Below are positions 15,672 to 23,840 of a stretch of DNA of 48,617 nt, in pieces. Within the stretch, counting starts at the first letter, position 1. The number at the start of each line of letters is the position of its first letter. The position numbers and the translations under genes are program-made. Below the pieces are notes generated by a model. That model was not told where the DNA came from. It made no database searches and saw only the letters and a list, made by a program, of their open reading frames with translations. This DNA comes from Desulfobacterales bacterium RIFOXYA12_FULL_46_15 (GTDB lineage: Bacteria; Desulfobacterota; Desulfobacteria; Desulfobacterales; Desulfobacteraceae), in the NCBI GenBank assembly GCA_001799395.1, contig MGTJ01000196.1:8623-57239 (forward strand). The letters are read 5' to 3'.

Positions 15672-16826
15672 ATGAAAAAGCTATTGACGAGTGTATTGTG
15701 TTTTATGGTTTTGTTTGGCCTTTGTGCCTCAAAAGGGATGGCAGGACCATCCAAGGACGGGGTGGACATGGAAAACAAAACTGTTATCCTTGCCGGTTAT
15801 GATGCCTGTACCGGAAAATACGGGGACTATGGCCTGGATGACAAAAGGGGCCAGGAGATCGCTGTTGAAGAAATCAATGCAGCCGGCGGAATTGCAGCCG
15901 GCCCGTTAAAAGGATTTCAATTAAAACTGGAATTCTTTGATGACCGCGGCGATCCAAAAGAATCTGCCAATGTTGCCAAAAAGATCGCTTCAGGCAAATA
16001 CCTGGCCGCTCTGGGACCCACCATGAGCAGTTGCGCCCTGGCCTCAACCCCCATCTTCAGCCGGTACGGCGTAGCCAATATCATTACCTATGCCAATGCC
16101 AGCACGATTACGGAACAGGGGTTTGACAACCTGATCCGCCTGACCTATACCACCAAGAGCATTTCAGATTTCATGGTCTTGACCAGCAAGGATGAATTTA
16201 AAGCCAAAACCATTGCCATTATCAGCGAAAACCAGGACTATGGCCAGCAATTGCGCAAATACGCCATTGATAAAGCCAAGGAAACCGGTCTCACCATTTC
16301 AACAGATGATGTCATCACACCGGGACAGGATGTGGACTTTTCATCGGTTCTTTTGCGGGCTAAAAATCAGAACCCGGATGTTCTCCTGCTGTTTGTTACC
16401 TATAATGAAGGCGGGATGATTGCAAAACAGGTCCGTAAAATGGGATGGGATATAATTCTGTACGGTCCGGATGCCCTGACCGCTCCTAAATTTTTTGAGC
16501 TTGCCGGAGATATGGACAAAATCTATCTGTCTTCGCTTTTGTCCCTGGATGTGACCCAGCCGGCCGCCAAAACTCTTGTGTCTGAATTTGAAAAAAAGCA
16601 TACAGGACTGCCGCCTCTGTCAGCCATATATGGATATGATGCCGTCAAAGTGGCTGCAAAGGTCATTGAAAACGGAGGGGTCGACCGGGCGTCTTTTATC
16701 AAAAATTTAAAAGATGTAAAAGCGCCGGGTGTGGGATCACCCATGTACCAGTTCGATAAGAGCGGGGAAGGGCTTGTGCCGCCCCTGGTGGTCAAATCCG
16801 CCCAATGGCATAAAGATCAGCAGTAA
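15672..16826 (+). CDS. Periplasmic branched-chain-amino-acid-type substrate-binding protein
   Basis: 384 residues with a clear signal peptide (MKKLLTSVLCFMVLFGLCASKGMAG, cleavage probably after GMA; no lipobox). The mature part is a type I periplasmic binding fold: TVILAGYDACTGKYGDYG..RGQEIAVEEINAAGGI start, FFDDRGDPKESANVAKKI, and the hinge region IAIISENQDYGQQL. The SD AAAGGAGACAGGA is strong. As last gene of the operon it delivers ligand to LivHMGF. The D-A-C-T-G binding-loop sequence differs from the usual P-x-T-G/S of leucine binders, consistent with an unusual ligand. A hairpin lies 11 bases after the stop. Confidence 0.92.
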   Translation: MKKLLTSVLCFMVLFGLCASKGMAGPSKDGVDMENKTVILAGYDACTGKYGDYGLDDKRGQEIAVEEINAAGGIAAGPLKGFQLKLEFFDDRGDPKESANVAKKIASGKYLAALGPTMSSCALASTPIFSRYGVANIITYANASTITEQGFDNLIRLTYTTKSISDFMVLTSKDEFKAKTIAIISENQDYGQQLRKYAIDKAKETGLTISTDDVITPGQDVDFSSVLLRAKNQNPDVLLLFVTYNEGGMIAKQVRKMGWDIILYGPDALTAPKFFELAGDMDKIYLSSLLSLDVTQPAAKTLVSEFEKKHTGLPPLSAIYGYDAVKVAAKVIENGGVDRASFIKNLKDVKAPGVGSPMYQFDKSGEGLVPPLVVKSAQWHKDQQ

Positions 16827-16836
16827 TAAATTACCC

Positions 16837-16869
16837 CTGCATGTCCGGGAATCTCACCCGGATATGCAG
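16837..16869 (+). terminator. Stem-loop after the liv operon (no T tract)
   Basis: CTGCATGTCCGGG and CCCGGATATGCAG form a 13-bp stem (one G-U pair) around a 7-base loop, 11 bases after the binding-protein stop codon. The following bases (ATTCTCCTCC) are not a T run, so this may be a 3'-end stabilising or attenuating hairpin rather than a full intrinsic terminator. Confidence 0.5.
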
Positions 16870-17073
16870 ATTCTCCTCCATCCTGAAGAAATCCTCTAAA
16901 ATTTAAAATTCAGAAAGACCTTTTTTATAATTTTTATCATTTCCGTCCTGTGGAGCAAGATCCAGGGTGATATTGACTTCCATGTGAAAGATACGATATC
17001 CTGCCCTGACGGCATCAGCCCTGAACCGGCTTTTGTATACGGATAGAGAGTCTTGAAAAGGAAAGGAAATTTT
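16870..17073. other. Intergenic gap before the signalling cluster; possible gene remnant
   Basis: The non-coding gap from the liv stop to the next kinase start is 323 bases and also holds the hairpin and a mini-ORF listed separately. A plus-strand frame is open at 16900-17046 and encodes a hydrophobic stretch (FFIIFIISVLW) and then CPDG, but it has no ATG, GTG or TTG at its start, so it is best seen as a decayed remnant or chance. No clear promoter was identified. Confidence 0.3.
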
Positions 17074-17157
17074 ATGCATCCAAGCGTCCTGATTATGGAT
17101 GATGAAAGAAGGGCTTTTACCCGCGCATTGTCCAAAAGGAATCATATCGATGCCTGA
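17074..17157 (+). pseudogene. 27-codon mini-ORF resembling the first strand and helix of a receiver domain
   Basis: The ATG at 17074 has an excellent ribosome binding site (AAAGGAAAGGAAATTTT). The peptide begins MHPSVLIMDDERRAFTRAL and stops after 27 codons. VLIMDDE followed by an amphipathic helix is exactly how response-regulator receivers begin (first beta strand, acidic pocket), so this looks like a receiver gene truncated in place. The stop codon overlaps the start of the kinase gene (ATGCCTGA, 8-base overlap), so it may now act as a coupled leader that feeds ribosomes to the kinase start. Whether it is translated is unknown. Confidence 0.5.
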
Positions 17158-20100
17158 TGGTCTTTTCAACCGGCTGCCGCTGCCCCGGACCCTGCGGCGG
17201 CAATTGATGCTCGCTTTGTCAGGGCAGGCGGCCCTGATAATCGCAGGCGGTCTCATTGCCATCTATGGACTGAATCTTTTTTCTCATACGGCAAAACATC
17301 TGGCCGAAGAGCGCCTGGTTCATCTGCAGGAGGCCCAGGACCTGTTGGCGTCTGCCTTGTTTATAGAGCGTGAAACCCATAACCTTCTGACCGCTGATTC
17401 CCCTGACAGGGTAAGAGCCGGATATATGGAAATTCTGAAAAAGATGGATGCTCTGGATGCAATTGTCCTGTGCCTGGGCCGTGCTGCCGATAACCTTAAG
17501 GTGCTGTCCCTGTATCAGTCAGACCAGGTTTTGCGCAATACTGTCAGTATCGTGGCCCAGTTACGCCTGAATATATTGGATGACCGTATTGGCCCCACCG
17601 GGACTGAAAAGCAGCAAAAGATGCTTCAGCATTTTCATATTGAGCTGGAGCGCCAGGTGGATTCCCTGGCTGATGCAGCCCATGAGCTGTCCGCCCGGTT
17701 TACCGCGGACTATCAGGACAGCATCAGGCATCTGATCGAAAAATCGGACCGGGATCAGAGGAGGGTCCTGGCATTTCTTACCGCCAGTATTCTTCTGGCC
17801 TGGCTGTTTTCCAGATATCTTTTGAACCGGCGCCTGGCTGAGACCAGGCTCAGCCTCATGGAAAGGGAAGAAACGCTGAGGGCGATCATTGATGCCGCAC
17901 CGACTGCGATCATTGACCTGGACCTTAATGGGAACGTGTATTCCATCTGGAACCGGGCGGCTGAAAAAATGTTTGGAAGGAGCGCCAGGGAAGCCATCGG
18001 CCAGCCCCTCCCTGTGATGGGGGTGAAAAACGAAGAAGAATTCAACCGTCTAAAGGAACAGATAAAAAAAGGCCTGAGTCTGAACGGCGCTGAAATTCAT
18101 CAAAAAAAACGTGACTGCACGCCAGTGGACTACAGTGCCCATGCCGCCCCCCTGTATGACACTGAAGGCAGGGTTGCGGGTGCCATCGGGGTGCTGGTGG
18201 ACATCACGGCAAAAAAAGAGGCTGAAAAACAGCTCAAAAAATCCCATGATGAATTGGAGGTACGGATACAGGAACGTACGGCTGAATTATCCAGGGCCAA
18301 CCGGCAACTGATGGCGGAAGTAAAGACCCGGGCCCGGATGCAGGAACATCTCAGGGAGCAGGAGGAAAAGCTCATCGAGGCCCAGCGGATTGCCCGGCTT
18401 GGAAACTGGGAGCATGACCTTGCCCGGAACATGGTATCATGGTCTGAAGAGACTTACCGGATCTTTGGCGTTTCCCTGGAAAATTTCACCCCCACTATGG
18501 AAAACCTGATGGAAAAGATTCATCCCGAGGACAGGGAAGATGTAAAAGACTATATCGAATCCGCTATCCGGGATAAAACCCATAGTGAACATATCCACAG
18601 GATCATTCTTCCTTCAGGGGCACTGCGTTATGTTCAGACCCGGGCGAAAATGATACGTGATGACCGTGGGATGACCGTGAAAGTGGTCGGTACCACCCAG
18701 GATATTACAGACCGCATAAGAGAAGAACAACTGGCGCTCAAGAAGGCATTACAGCAACGCACCCTGCTTGAAAATATCCCTGACCTGATTGTGCGGTATG
18801 ATACGGAACTGAGACAGGTCTATGTCAACCCGGCCTGGGAAAAATTAAGCGGTCTGCCGGCCGGTGAGGTGACCGGCAAAAGATCCGAAGATATACCAAA
18901 GGGATTAAACCCAGTCACCCCCGGATTTCTTGAAAGATTAAAAAAAGCTTTGCATACCGGGCTTTCCCAGGAAATTGAATTCAAATGGTTTAATACAGAG
19001 GACAGGCTTTTTTATCTGGATTACAGGGTTGTACCGGAATTTGATCAGAACGGCAGGATTATCAGCCTGCTTTCCGTTGGCCGGGATATCACGGAGCGAA
19101 GGGAAATGGAAAATGTCCTGCGGGAGAGCGAAGACACCCTGAACCGGGCACAGGCCATGGCTCGGATCGGCAGTTGGAGCCTGGACATCCTGAAAAACAT
19201 CCTGAAATGGTCCCGGGAAACATACCGGATTTTCGGAATCCCGGAAGACCGAGCCATGACACTGGAAGCATTTGCCGCCTGTATTCATCCGGCAGACAGG
19301 GACCGTGTGCTAAAGGCCTGGGAAAGTGCATTGACAGGTTCCGGGTATGATATCGAGCATCGAATCCTGGTTGATGATCAGATCAAATGGGTGCATGAAC
19401 ATGCAAAACTGCAATTTGATGATGATGGAAATGCCGTCGTTGGTATCGGCACAGTCCGGGATATCACTGAAGAGAAAAAGATGCAGTCAGCACTGGCCCG
19501 GGCCGACCGTCTTGCTTCCCTCGGCCTTTTGTCAGGCGGGATCGCCCATGAAATCAGAAATCCGTTGAGCGGCATCAGGCTGTTCCTGGATATTCTGGAA
19601 GATGAAACACGTTATGACCGTTCCGAGTCCGAACTTGAGCTTTTGAATGATATCAATGTCAATATCAACAAGATCGACACTATTATCCGGCGGGTTTTAT
19701 CCTTTGCCCAGCCCGACCGGTCCGTTACAGGGCCCCTTGATATCAATTGCCTGATTGAAGAAACCCTCTCCCTGTTTGACAGCAGACTCAGGAAACACGG
19801 TATAAAAAAAGAGATAAGATTATGCAAACCCATCCGGCCTGTGAATGGTGACATGGTAGGCCTCCAGCAGGTTGTCGTGAATATTATCTCAAATGCAATC
19901 GATGCCATGGCGGCTAACGGAACCCTTTCCATAGAAACTTATCAATCGGAATCCGATTTCTACAGCGGCCGGAAGATCTCCGGGATCAGGATCAAAGACA
20001 CAGGGGCCGGGATCAAACCGGGGGACAGGGGCAATGTCTTTAATCCTTTTTTTACCACAAAATCAAACGGGACGGGTTTAGGACTTGCTATTTCCTATCA

Positions 20101-20197
20101 GATCATACAGCGGCATGGAGGCGTGATCTCCTTTGAAAGCCATGAAAAAGAGGGAACCGTATTTATCATTGAGCTGCCGTCAATGGCAGAAGGATAA
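17150..20197 (+). CDS. Membrane sensor histidine kinase with four PAS domains
   Basis: 1,015 residues from the ATG at 17150 (AAAGGAATCATATCG before it), chosen because the paralogue at 21370 begins equivalently. Membrane helices at about 22-42 and 207-227 flank a helical periplasmic sensor of about 160 residues. There is no HAMP domain. PAS domains lie near 245-358, 410-525, 535-655 and 665-775, the first two separated by a coiled coil. HisKA has H800 (GGIAHEIRNP); the ATPase has DTGAGI and [18 protein letters not shown]. No receiver is attached. The sensor and first PAS are closely similar to the gene at 21370, and the kinase core to the gene at 8002. It is followed after 13 bases by a periplasmic binding protein gene, which may present ligand to its sensor. 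Confidence 0.93.
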   Translation: MPDGLFNRLPLPRTLRRQLMLALSGQAALIIAGGLIAIYGLNLFSHTAKHLAEERLVHLQEAQDLLASALFIERETHNLLTADSPDRVRAGYMEILKKMDALDAIVLCLGRAADNLKVLSLYQSDQVLRNTVSIVAQLRLNILDDRIGPTGTEKQQKMLQHFHIELERQVDSLADAAHELSARFTADYQDSIRHLIEKSDRDQRRVLAFLTASILLAWLFSRYLLNRRLAETRLSLMEREETLRAIIDAAPTAIIDLDLNGNVYSIWNRAAEKMFGRSAREAIGQPLPVMGVKNEEEFNRLKEQIKKGLSLNGAEIHQKKRDCTPVDYSAHAAPLYDTEGRVAGAIGVLVDITAKKEAEKQLKKSHDELEVRIQERTAELSRANRQLMAEVKTRARMQEHLREQEEKLIEAQRIARLGNWEHDLARNMVSWSEETYRIFGVSLENFTPTMENLMEKIHPEDREDVKDYIESAIRDKTHSEHIHRIILPSGALRYVQTRAKMIRDDRGMTVKVVGTTQDITDRIREEQLALKKALQQRTLLENIPDLIVRYDTELRQVYVNPAWEKLSGLPAGEVTGKRSEDIPKGLNPVTPGFLERLKKALHTGLSQEIEFKWFNTEDRLFYLDYRVVPEFDQNGRIISLLSVGRDITERREMENVLRESEDTLNRAQAMARIGSWSLDILKNILKWSRETYRIFGIPEDRAMTLEAFAACIHPADRDRVLKAWESALTGSGYDIEHRILVDDQIKWVHEHAKLQFDDDGNAVVGIGTVRDITEEKKMQSALARADRLASLGLLSGGIAHEIRNPLSGIRLFLDILEDETRYDRSESELELLNDINVNINKIDTIIRRVLSFAQPDRSVTGPLDINCLIEETLSLFDSRLRKHGIKKEIRLCKPIRPVNGDMVGLQQVVVNIISNAIDAMAANGTLSIETYQSESDFYSGRKISGIRIKDTGAGIKPGDRGNVFNPFFTTKSNGTGLGLAISYQIIQRHGGVISFESHEKEGTVFIIELPSMAEG

Positions 20198-20210
20198 AAG
20201 GAGGAATCAG

Positions 20211-21350
20211 ATGGATCATCCATATCGGCCACAAGATTTTTTCAGGATTTGCCGGACACTGGTTCCGGCCATAGTCTGTTTATTCTTTATTTCAGCGGTT
20301 TTTGCTTATGGAAGCGATACTGATCCGTCGTCTTCCGGAGCCATGGCTCAGATGGTAGCGGCAGCGGCCCGGATCAGCCCTCCCTGGGACGGCCCTGTGT
20401 CCGGTCCGCCCGGCATGAAAGGGAAAAGGATTGCCATGGTCTGTGAGGATCTGCGTAATGGAGGCATCCTTGGGGTGGCCCAGGGGGTGCAAAAAGCAGC
20501 GGAAGTCATACAGTGGGATGTCAAGGTTTTTGATGCAGGAGGTACAGGCCAGGGCAGGGACAAGGTCATGGCCGATGCCCTGGACATGAATCCGGACGGC
20601 CTTATCCTGGTGGGTGCCGATGCCGGGGTCATGAAACCACTTTTGCTGCCCTTTGCCAGGCAGGGAATCCCTGTCATCGGCTGGCATGTGGGGCCTTTGG
20701 CCGGGGCTTTGACCGGTGGCCCGGTCTCTATGAATATATCAACCGATCCGCTGGAGGTAGCCCGGGTGACAGCCGCAGCCGCTGTCGTCAATTCCGGGGG
20801 CCGGGCCGGTGTTGTGATTTTTACCGATTCCAATTTTAATATCGCCATGACCAAAGCCGAAGCCATGGCAGAAATCATCCGGAAAAGCCCGGGAAGCACC
20901 CTGCTGGAATTCCTGGATATACCGATTTCCCAATGCGCTGAACGCATGCCAAAAGTCACCCGCGAACTGCTTGAGCGCCATGGTGAAAACTGGACCTGTG
21001 CCCTGGCCATCAATGATATTTATTTTGACTATGCCGTGCCTGAGCTGATCAAACTCAGCCAGAGCACGAAGCATATCAGGTTTCTGTCTGCCGGGGACGG
21101 AAGTCCGTCCGCTTTTATGCGGATACAGGCCGGCATCTGCCAGATCGGTACTGTGGCAGAACCGCTGAGCCTGCACGGGTGGCAGGCAGTGGATGAACTC
21201 AACCGCCTCCTGGCCCGTCAGCCGGTGAGCGGTTATATCGCTCCCGTCCATCTGGTGACACAGGACAATGTCAAGCACGACGGCGGCCCGTTGCTGAAAT
21301 ATGATCCTGACAACGGTTACCGGGACATTTACCGCCGGATCTGGAAATGA
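20211..21350 (+). CDS. Periplasmic sugar-type binding protein (type I PBP), orphan
   Basis: 379 residues from the ATG at 20211, which has a near-perfect AAAGGAGGAATCAG site; longer in-frame starts would run into the upstream kinase gene. The signal segment (VPAIVCLFFISAVFA) precedes a fold of the ABC sugar-binding type: KRIAMVCEDLRNGGILGVAQGV, DGLILVGADAG, GIPVIGWHVGP, and a C-terminal WQAVDELNRLL block. There are no permease or ATPase genes beside it; instead it lies between two kinases with matching periplasmic sensors. The likely role is a ligand-bound co-receptor in the periplasm, in the manner of LuxP or ChvE. The ligand is unknown. Confidence 0.82.
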   Translation: MDHPYRPQDFFRICRTLVPAIVCLFFISAVFAYGSDTDPSSSGAMAQMVAAAARISPPWDGPVSGPPGMKGKRIAMVCEDLRNGGILGVAQGVQKAAEVIQWDVKVFDAGGTGQGRDKVMADALDMNPDGLILVGADAGVMKPLLLPFARQGIPVIGWHVGPLAGALTGGPVSMNISTDPLEVARVTAAAAVVNSGGRAGVVIFTDSNFNIAMTKAEAMAEIIRKSPGSTLLEFLDIPISQCAERMPKVTRELLERHGENWTCALAINDIYFDYAVPELIKLSQSTKHIRFLSAGDGSPSAFMRIQAGICQIGTVAEPLSLHGWQAVDELNRLLARQPVSGYIAPVHLVTQDNVKHDGGPLLKYDPDNGYRDIYRRIWK

Positions 21351-21369
21351 TAGATAAGGAAATGCATCA

Positions 21370-23316
21370 ATGTTTAACCGATTTTTAAACCGGGTGCCCA
21401 TGCCGAAAAGCCTTCAGCGGCAATTCATGCTCGCTTTGTCAGGCCAGGCTGTTCTGATTGTTGCAGGTGCCCTTATTGCCGTCTATGGGATGTATTTTTC
21501 CTCTGACACGACAAAACGCCTTGCCGAGGAACGCCTGGTTCATCTGCAGGGGACTCAGGACCTGGTGGCCCATGCCCTGTTTATCGAACGGGGGGCTTAT
21601 AACCTTTTGACCGCCGATTCCTATGACAGGGTCCGGGCCGGGTATCTTGAAATTCTGAAAAAAATAGATTCCCTGGATGCCATCGTTCTGTGCCTGGGTC
21701 ATGCCGAGAACAATCTTAAGGTACTGGACCTGTACCAGGCCAGCCAGCTTCTTCGTAACACCGTCCACATTGTGGCCCAACTGCGCCTGAACATATTGAA
21801 TACCCCTGGGGATTTTTCCGGACCGGCAAACCGTCAGGAGACGCTGCGGCATTTCCATACCGGGCTGGAGCTTCAGGTGGAATCCCTGACTGCTGCGACC
21901 CATGATCTGTCTGTCCGGTTTACCGAGGATTATCAGGACGGCATCAGACAACTTACATTCAAGTCTGCCCGGGATCAGAGACGGGTCCTGGCATTTCTTG
22001 CCGGCAGTGTCCTTTTTGCCTGGCTGTTTTCCAGATATTTCCTGGGCCGTCATGTGGTGATGCGGCTGCGTCGGATCAGTGAGTGTCTTAAGATGGATGA
22101 AACAGGCGCTGTTCCTCAAACGGTCCCGGTTGAGGGGGAAGACGAGATCAGCCATATGGCCCGGGCTGTGAACCGTTTTCTTGATGAGAGAAGACTTCTG
22201 GCCGAGGCCCAGCACAGCCTCAGGGAGAGGGAAGAAACGCTGCGGGCCATTATTGACGCTGCCCCGGCCGCAATCATTGATCTGGATCTTGACGGTAACA
22301 TCCATTCCATCTGGAATCAGGCTGCTGAAAAAATGTTCGGATGGAGTGCCCTGGAAGTCATGGGCCGGCCCTTTCCAGTGTTGGCGGAAGGCCTGGAAGA
22401 ATTCGGGAACTTACAGGAACAAATAAAAAAAGGTCTGAGCTTGAACGGCCATGAAGCCTGCAGGAAAAAACGGGACGGCACGATAGTGGATTACAGCATC
22501 CATGCAGCTCCCCTGTATGATCCTGAAGGCAGGGTTTCCGGCAACATAGGCGTGCTGGTGGACATCACGGACCGTAAACTCCTGGATGGCCGGTTGCAGC
22601 AGAAAAATGCAGACCTGGAGCGCAGCAATGCAGAACTGGAAGATTTTGCCTATATCGTTTCCCACGACCTGAAAGAACCCTTGAGGAGTATTCATAGCTT
22701 TTCATCCTTTCTCTTGGAGGATCACCGGGAAAACCTGAATAGCGAGGGGATTTCCCACCTGGATATTGTCCGGCAGTCTGCCAAACGGATGGAAGCGCTG
22801 CTGGATGATCTTCTGACCTATTCCCGGGTGGGCCGGGTCGAGATGGCTAAACAGCCGACAGACCTTAGCCGGGTTGTATCCGGCGTGCTGGATGATCTGA
22901 GGACCCTTTTGGCAGAAAAAAATGCTAGTGTCCTGGTGGCCAAAGACATGCCAAAGGTTATCTGCGACCATGTACGGATCGGTGAAGTATTCCGCAATCT
23001 TGTTGAAAATGCTGTGAAATACAATGATCATGAGAAAAAGCACATTGAAGTGGGGTGGCTGCCTGATAAAAAATCAGGAAAAGGCGTACCGGTATTCTAT
23101 GTCCGGGACAACGGCATCGGAATCCGGGAAAAATACCTGGACACGGTATTCAAGATTTTCAAACGGCTCCACGGCCGGGAAGAATACGGCGGAGGAACCG
23201 GCTCAGGGCTGACTATTACCCGCAAGATTGTTGAACGCCACAGAGGACGGATATGGATTGAGTCTGAATTCGGCAGGGGCAGTACCTTTTATTTTACTCT
23301 TGGACCGGATTCATGA
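21370..23316 (+). CDS. Membrane sensor histidine kinase (HAMP-PAS-HisKA), paralogue of the 17150 gene
   Basis: 648 residues. Membrane helices (about 20-42 and 206-226) flank a periplasmic helical sensor closely similar to that of the 17150 product, sharing LAEERLVHLQ and DAIVLCLG among other blocks. Then come HAMP (about 226-276), PAS (285-400, also similar to the paralogue) and a phytochrome-type HisKA with H432 (YIVSHDLKEPLRSI). The ATPase shows DNGIGI and GGTGSGLTITRKIVERHRG. The start has AAGGAAATGCATCA. It is followed by a single-domain receiver of the Rcp1 type, the usual partner of this HisKA subtype. The shared sensor suggests both kinases read the same cue, perhaps through the binding protein encoded between them. 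Confidence 0.93.
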   Translation: MFNRFLNRVPMPKSLQRQFMLALSGQAVLIVAGALIAVYGMYFSSDTTKRLAEERLVHLQGTQDLVAHALFIERGAYNLLTADSYDRVRAGYLEILKKIDSLDAIVLCLGHAENNLKVLDLYQASQLLRNTVHIVAQLRLNILNTPGDFSGPANRQETLRHFHTGLELQVESLTAATHDLSVRFTEDYQDGIRQLTFKSARDQRRVLAFLAGSVLFAWLFSRYFLGRHVVMRLRRISECLKMDETGAVPQTVPVEGEDEISHMARAVNRFLDERRLLAEAQHSLREREETLRAIIDAAPAAIIDLDLDGNIHSIWNQAAEKMFGWSALEVMGRPFPVLAEGLEEFGNLQEQIKKGLSLNGHEACRKKRDGTIVDYSIHAAPLYDPEGRVSGNIGVLVDITDRKLLDGRLQQKNADLERSNAELEDFAYIVSHDLKEPLRSIHSFSSFLLEDHRENLNSEGISHLDIVRQSAKRMEALLDDLLTYSRVGRVEMAKQPTDLSRVVSGVLDDLRTLLAEKNASVLVAKDMPKVICDHVRIGEVFRNLVENAVKYNDHEKKHIEVGWLPDKKSGKGVPVFYVRDNGIGIREKYLDTVFKIFKRLHGREEYGGGTGSGLTITRKIVERHRGRIWIESEFGRGSTFYFTLGPDS

Positions 23317-23389
23317 TAGGGTAAAAAGATAGTGATGTGATGCTACAGAGCCTATTGAGATGAATCCTTTAACCGTTAAGGAGAATTTT

Positions 23390-23839
23390 GTGACAAAGGA
23401 TAACCGGCCCATCCTGGTCGTGGAAGACAGCCCGGAAGACTGGCTGATTCTGCTGCGTGCCGTTGAAAAAAGCAATTTAAAAAACAAGGTCATACGTGTG
23501 AAGGATGGCGATGAGGCACTGGATTATCTTCACCATAGAGGTGATTTCATTGACGCCTCCCGGGCGCCGCGGCCGGGGATTATCCTGCTGGATCTAAACC
23601 TTCCCGGGATAAACGGGCTTGAGGTCTTGAGCGAAATTAAAACAGCCCCCCAACTGCGAACCATTCCTGTTGTGGTCCTGACCACTTCCAGGGATGAGCG
23701 TGACATAGAGGCTTGTTACCAGCGGGGAGCGAGCAGTTTTATCAGCAAACCGGTGGATGCAAAAGAATTTCTGACAGCTATTACCCGGCTTAAGGATTAC
23801 TGGTTTGAAATTGTCATTCTTCCAAAAGGGAACAAATAA
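23390..23839 (+). CDS. Single-domain response regulator (Rcp1-like receiver)
   Basis: 149 residues from the GTG at 23390, which is preceded by AAGGAGAATTTT; an ATG at 23360 is in frame but has no ribosome binding site. The receiver shows VVEDSPED acidic pocket, phosphoacceptor in ILLDLNLPGINGLEVL, VVLTTSRDE and the conserved Lys in FISKPVD. The DLNLPG and TTSRDERD blocks are typical of the Rcp1 group that partners phytochrome-like kinases. No output domain is present, so it likely acts by protein contact or passes phosphate on. It lies between the kinase and a diguanylate-cyclase-type protein, one base before the latter's start. Confidence 0.93.
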   Translation: MTKDNRPILVVEDSPEDWLILLRAVEKSNLKNKVIRVKDGDEALDYLHHRGDFIDASRAPRPGIILLDLNLPGINGLEVLSEIKTAPQLRTIPVVVLTTSRDERDIEACYQRGASSFISKPVDAKEFLTAITRLKDYWFEIVILPKGNK

Positions 23840-23840
23840 G

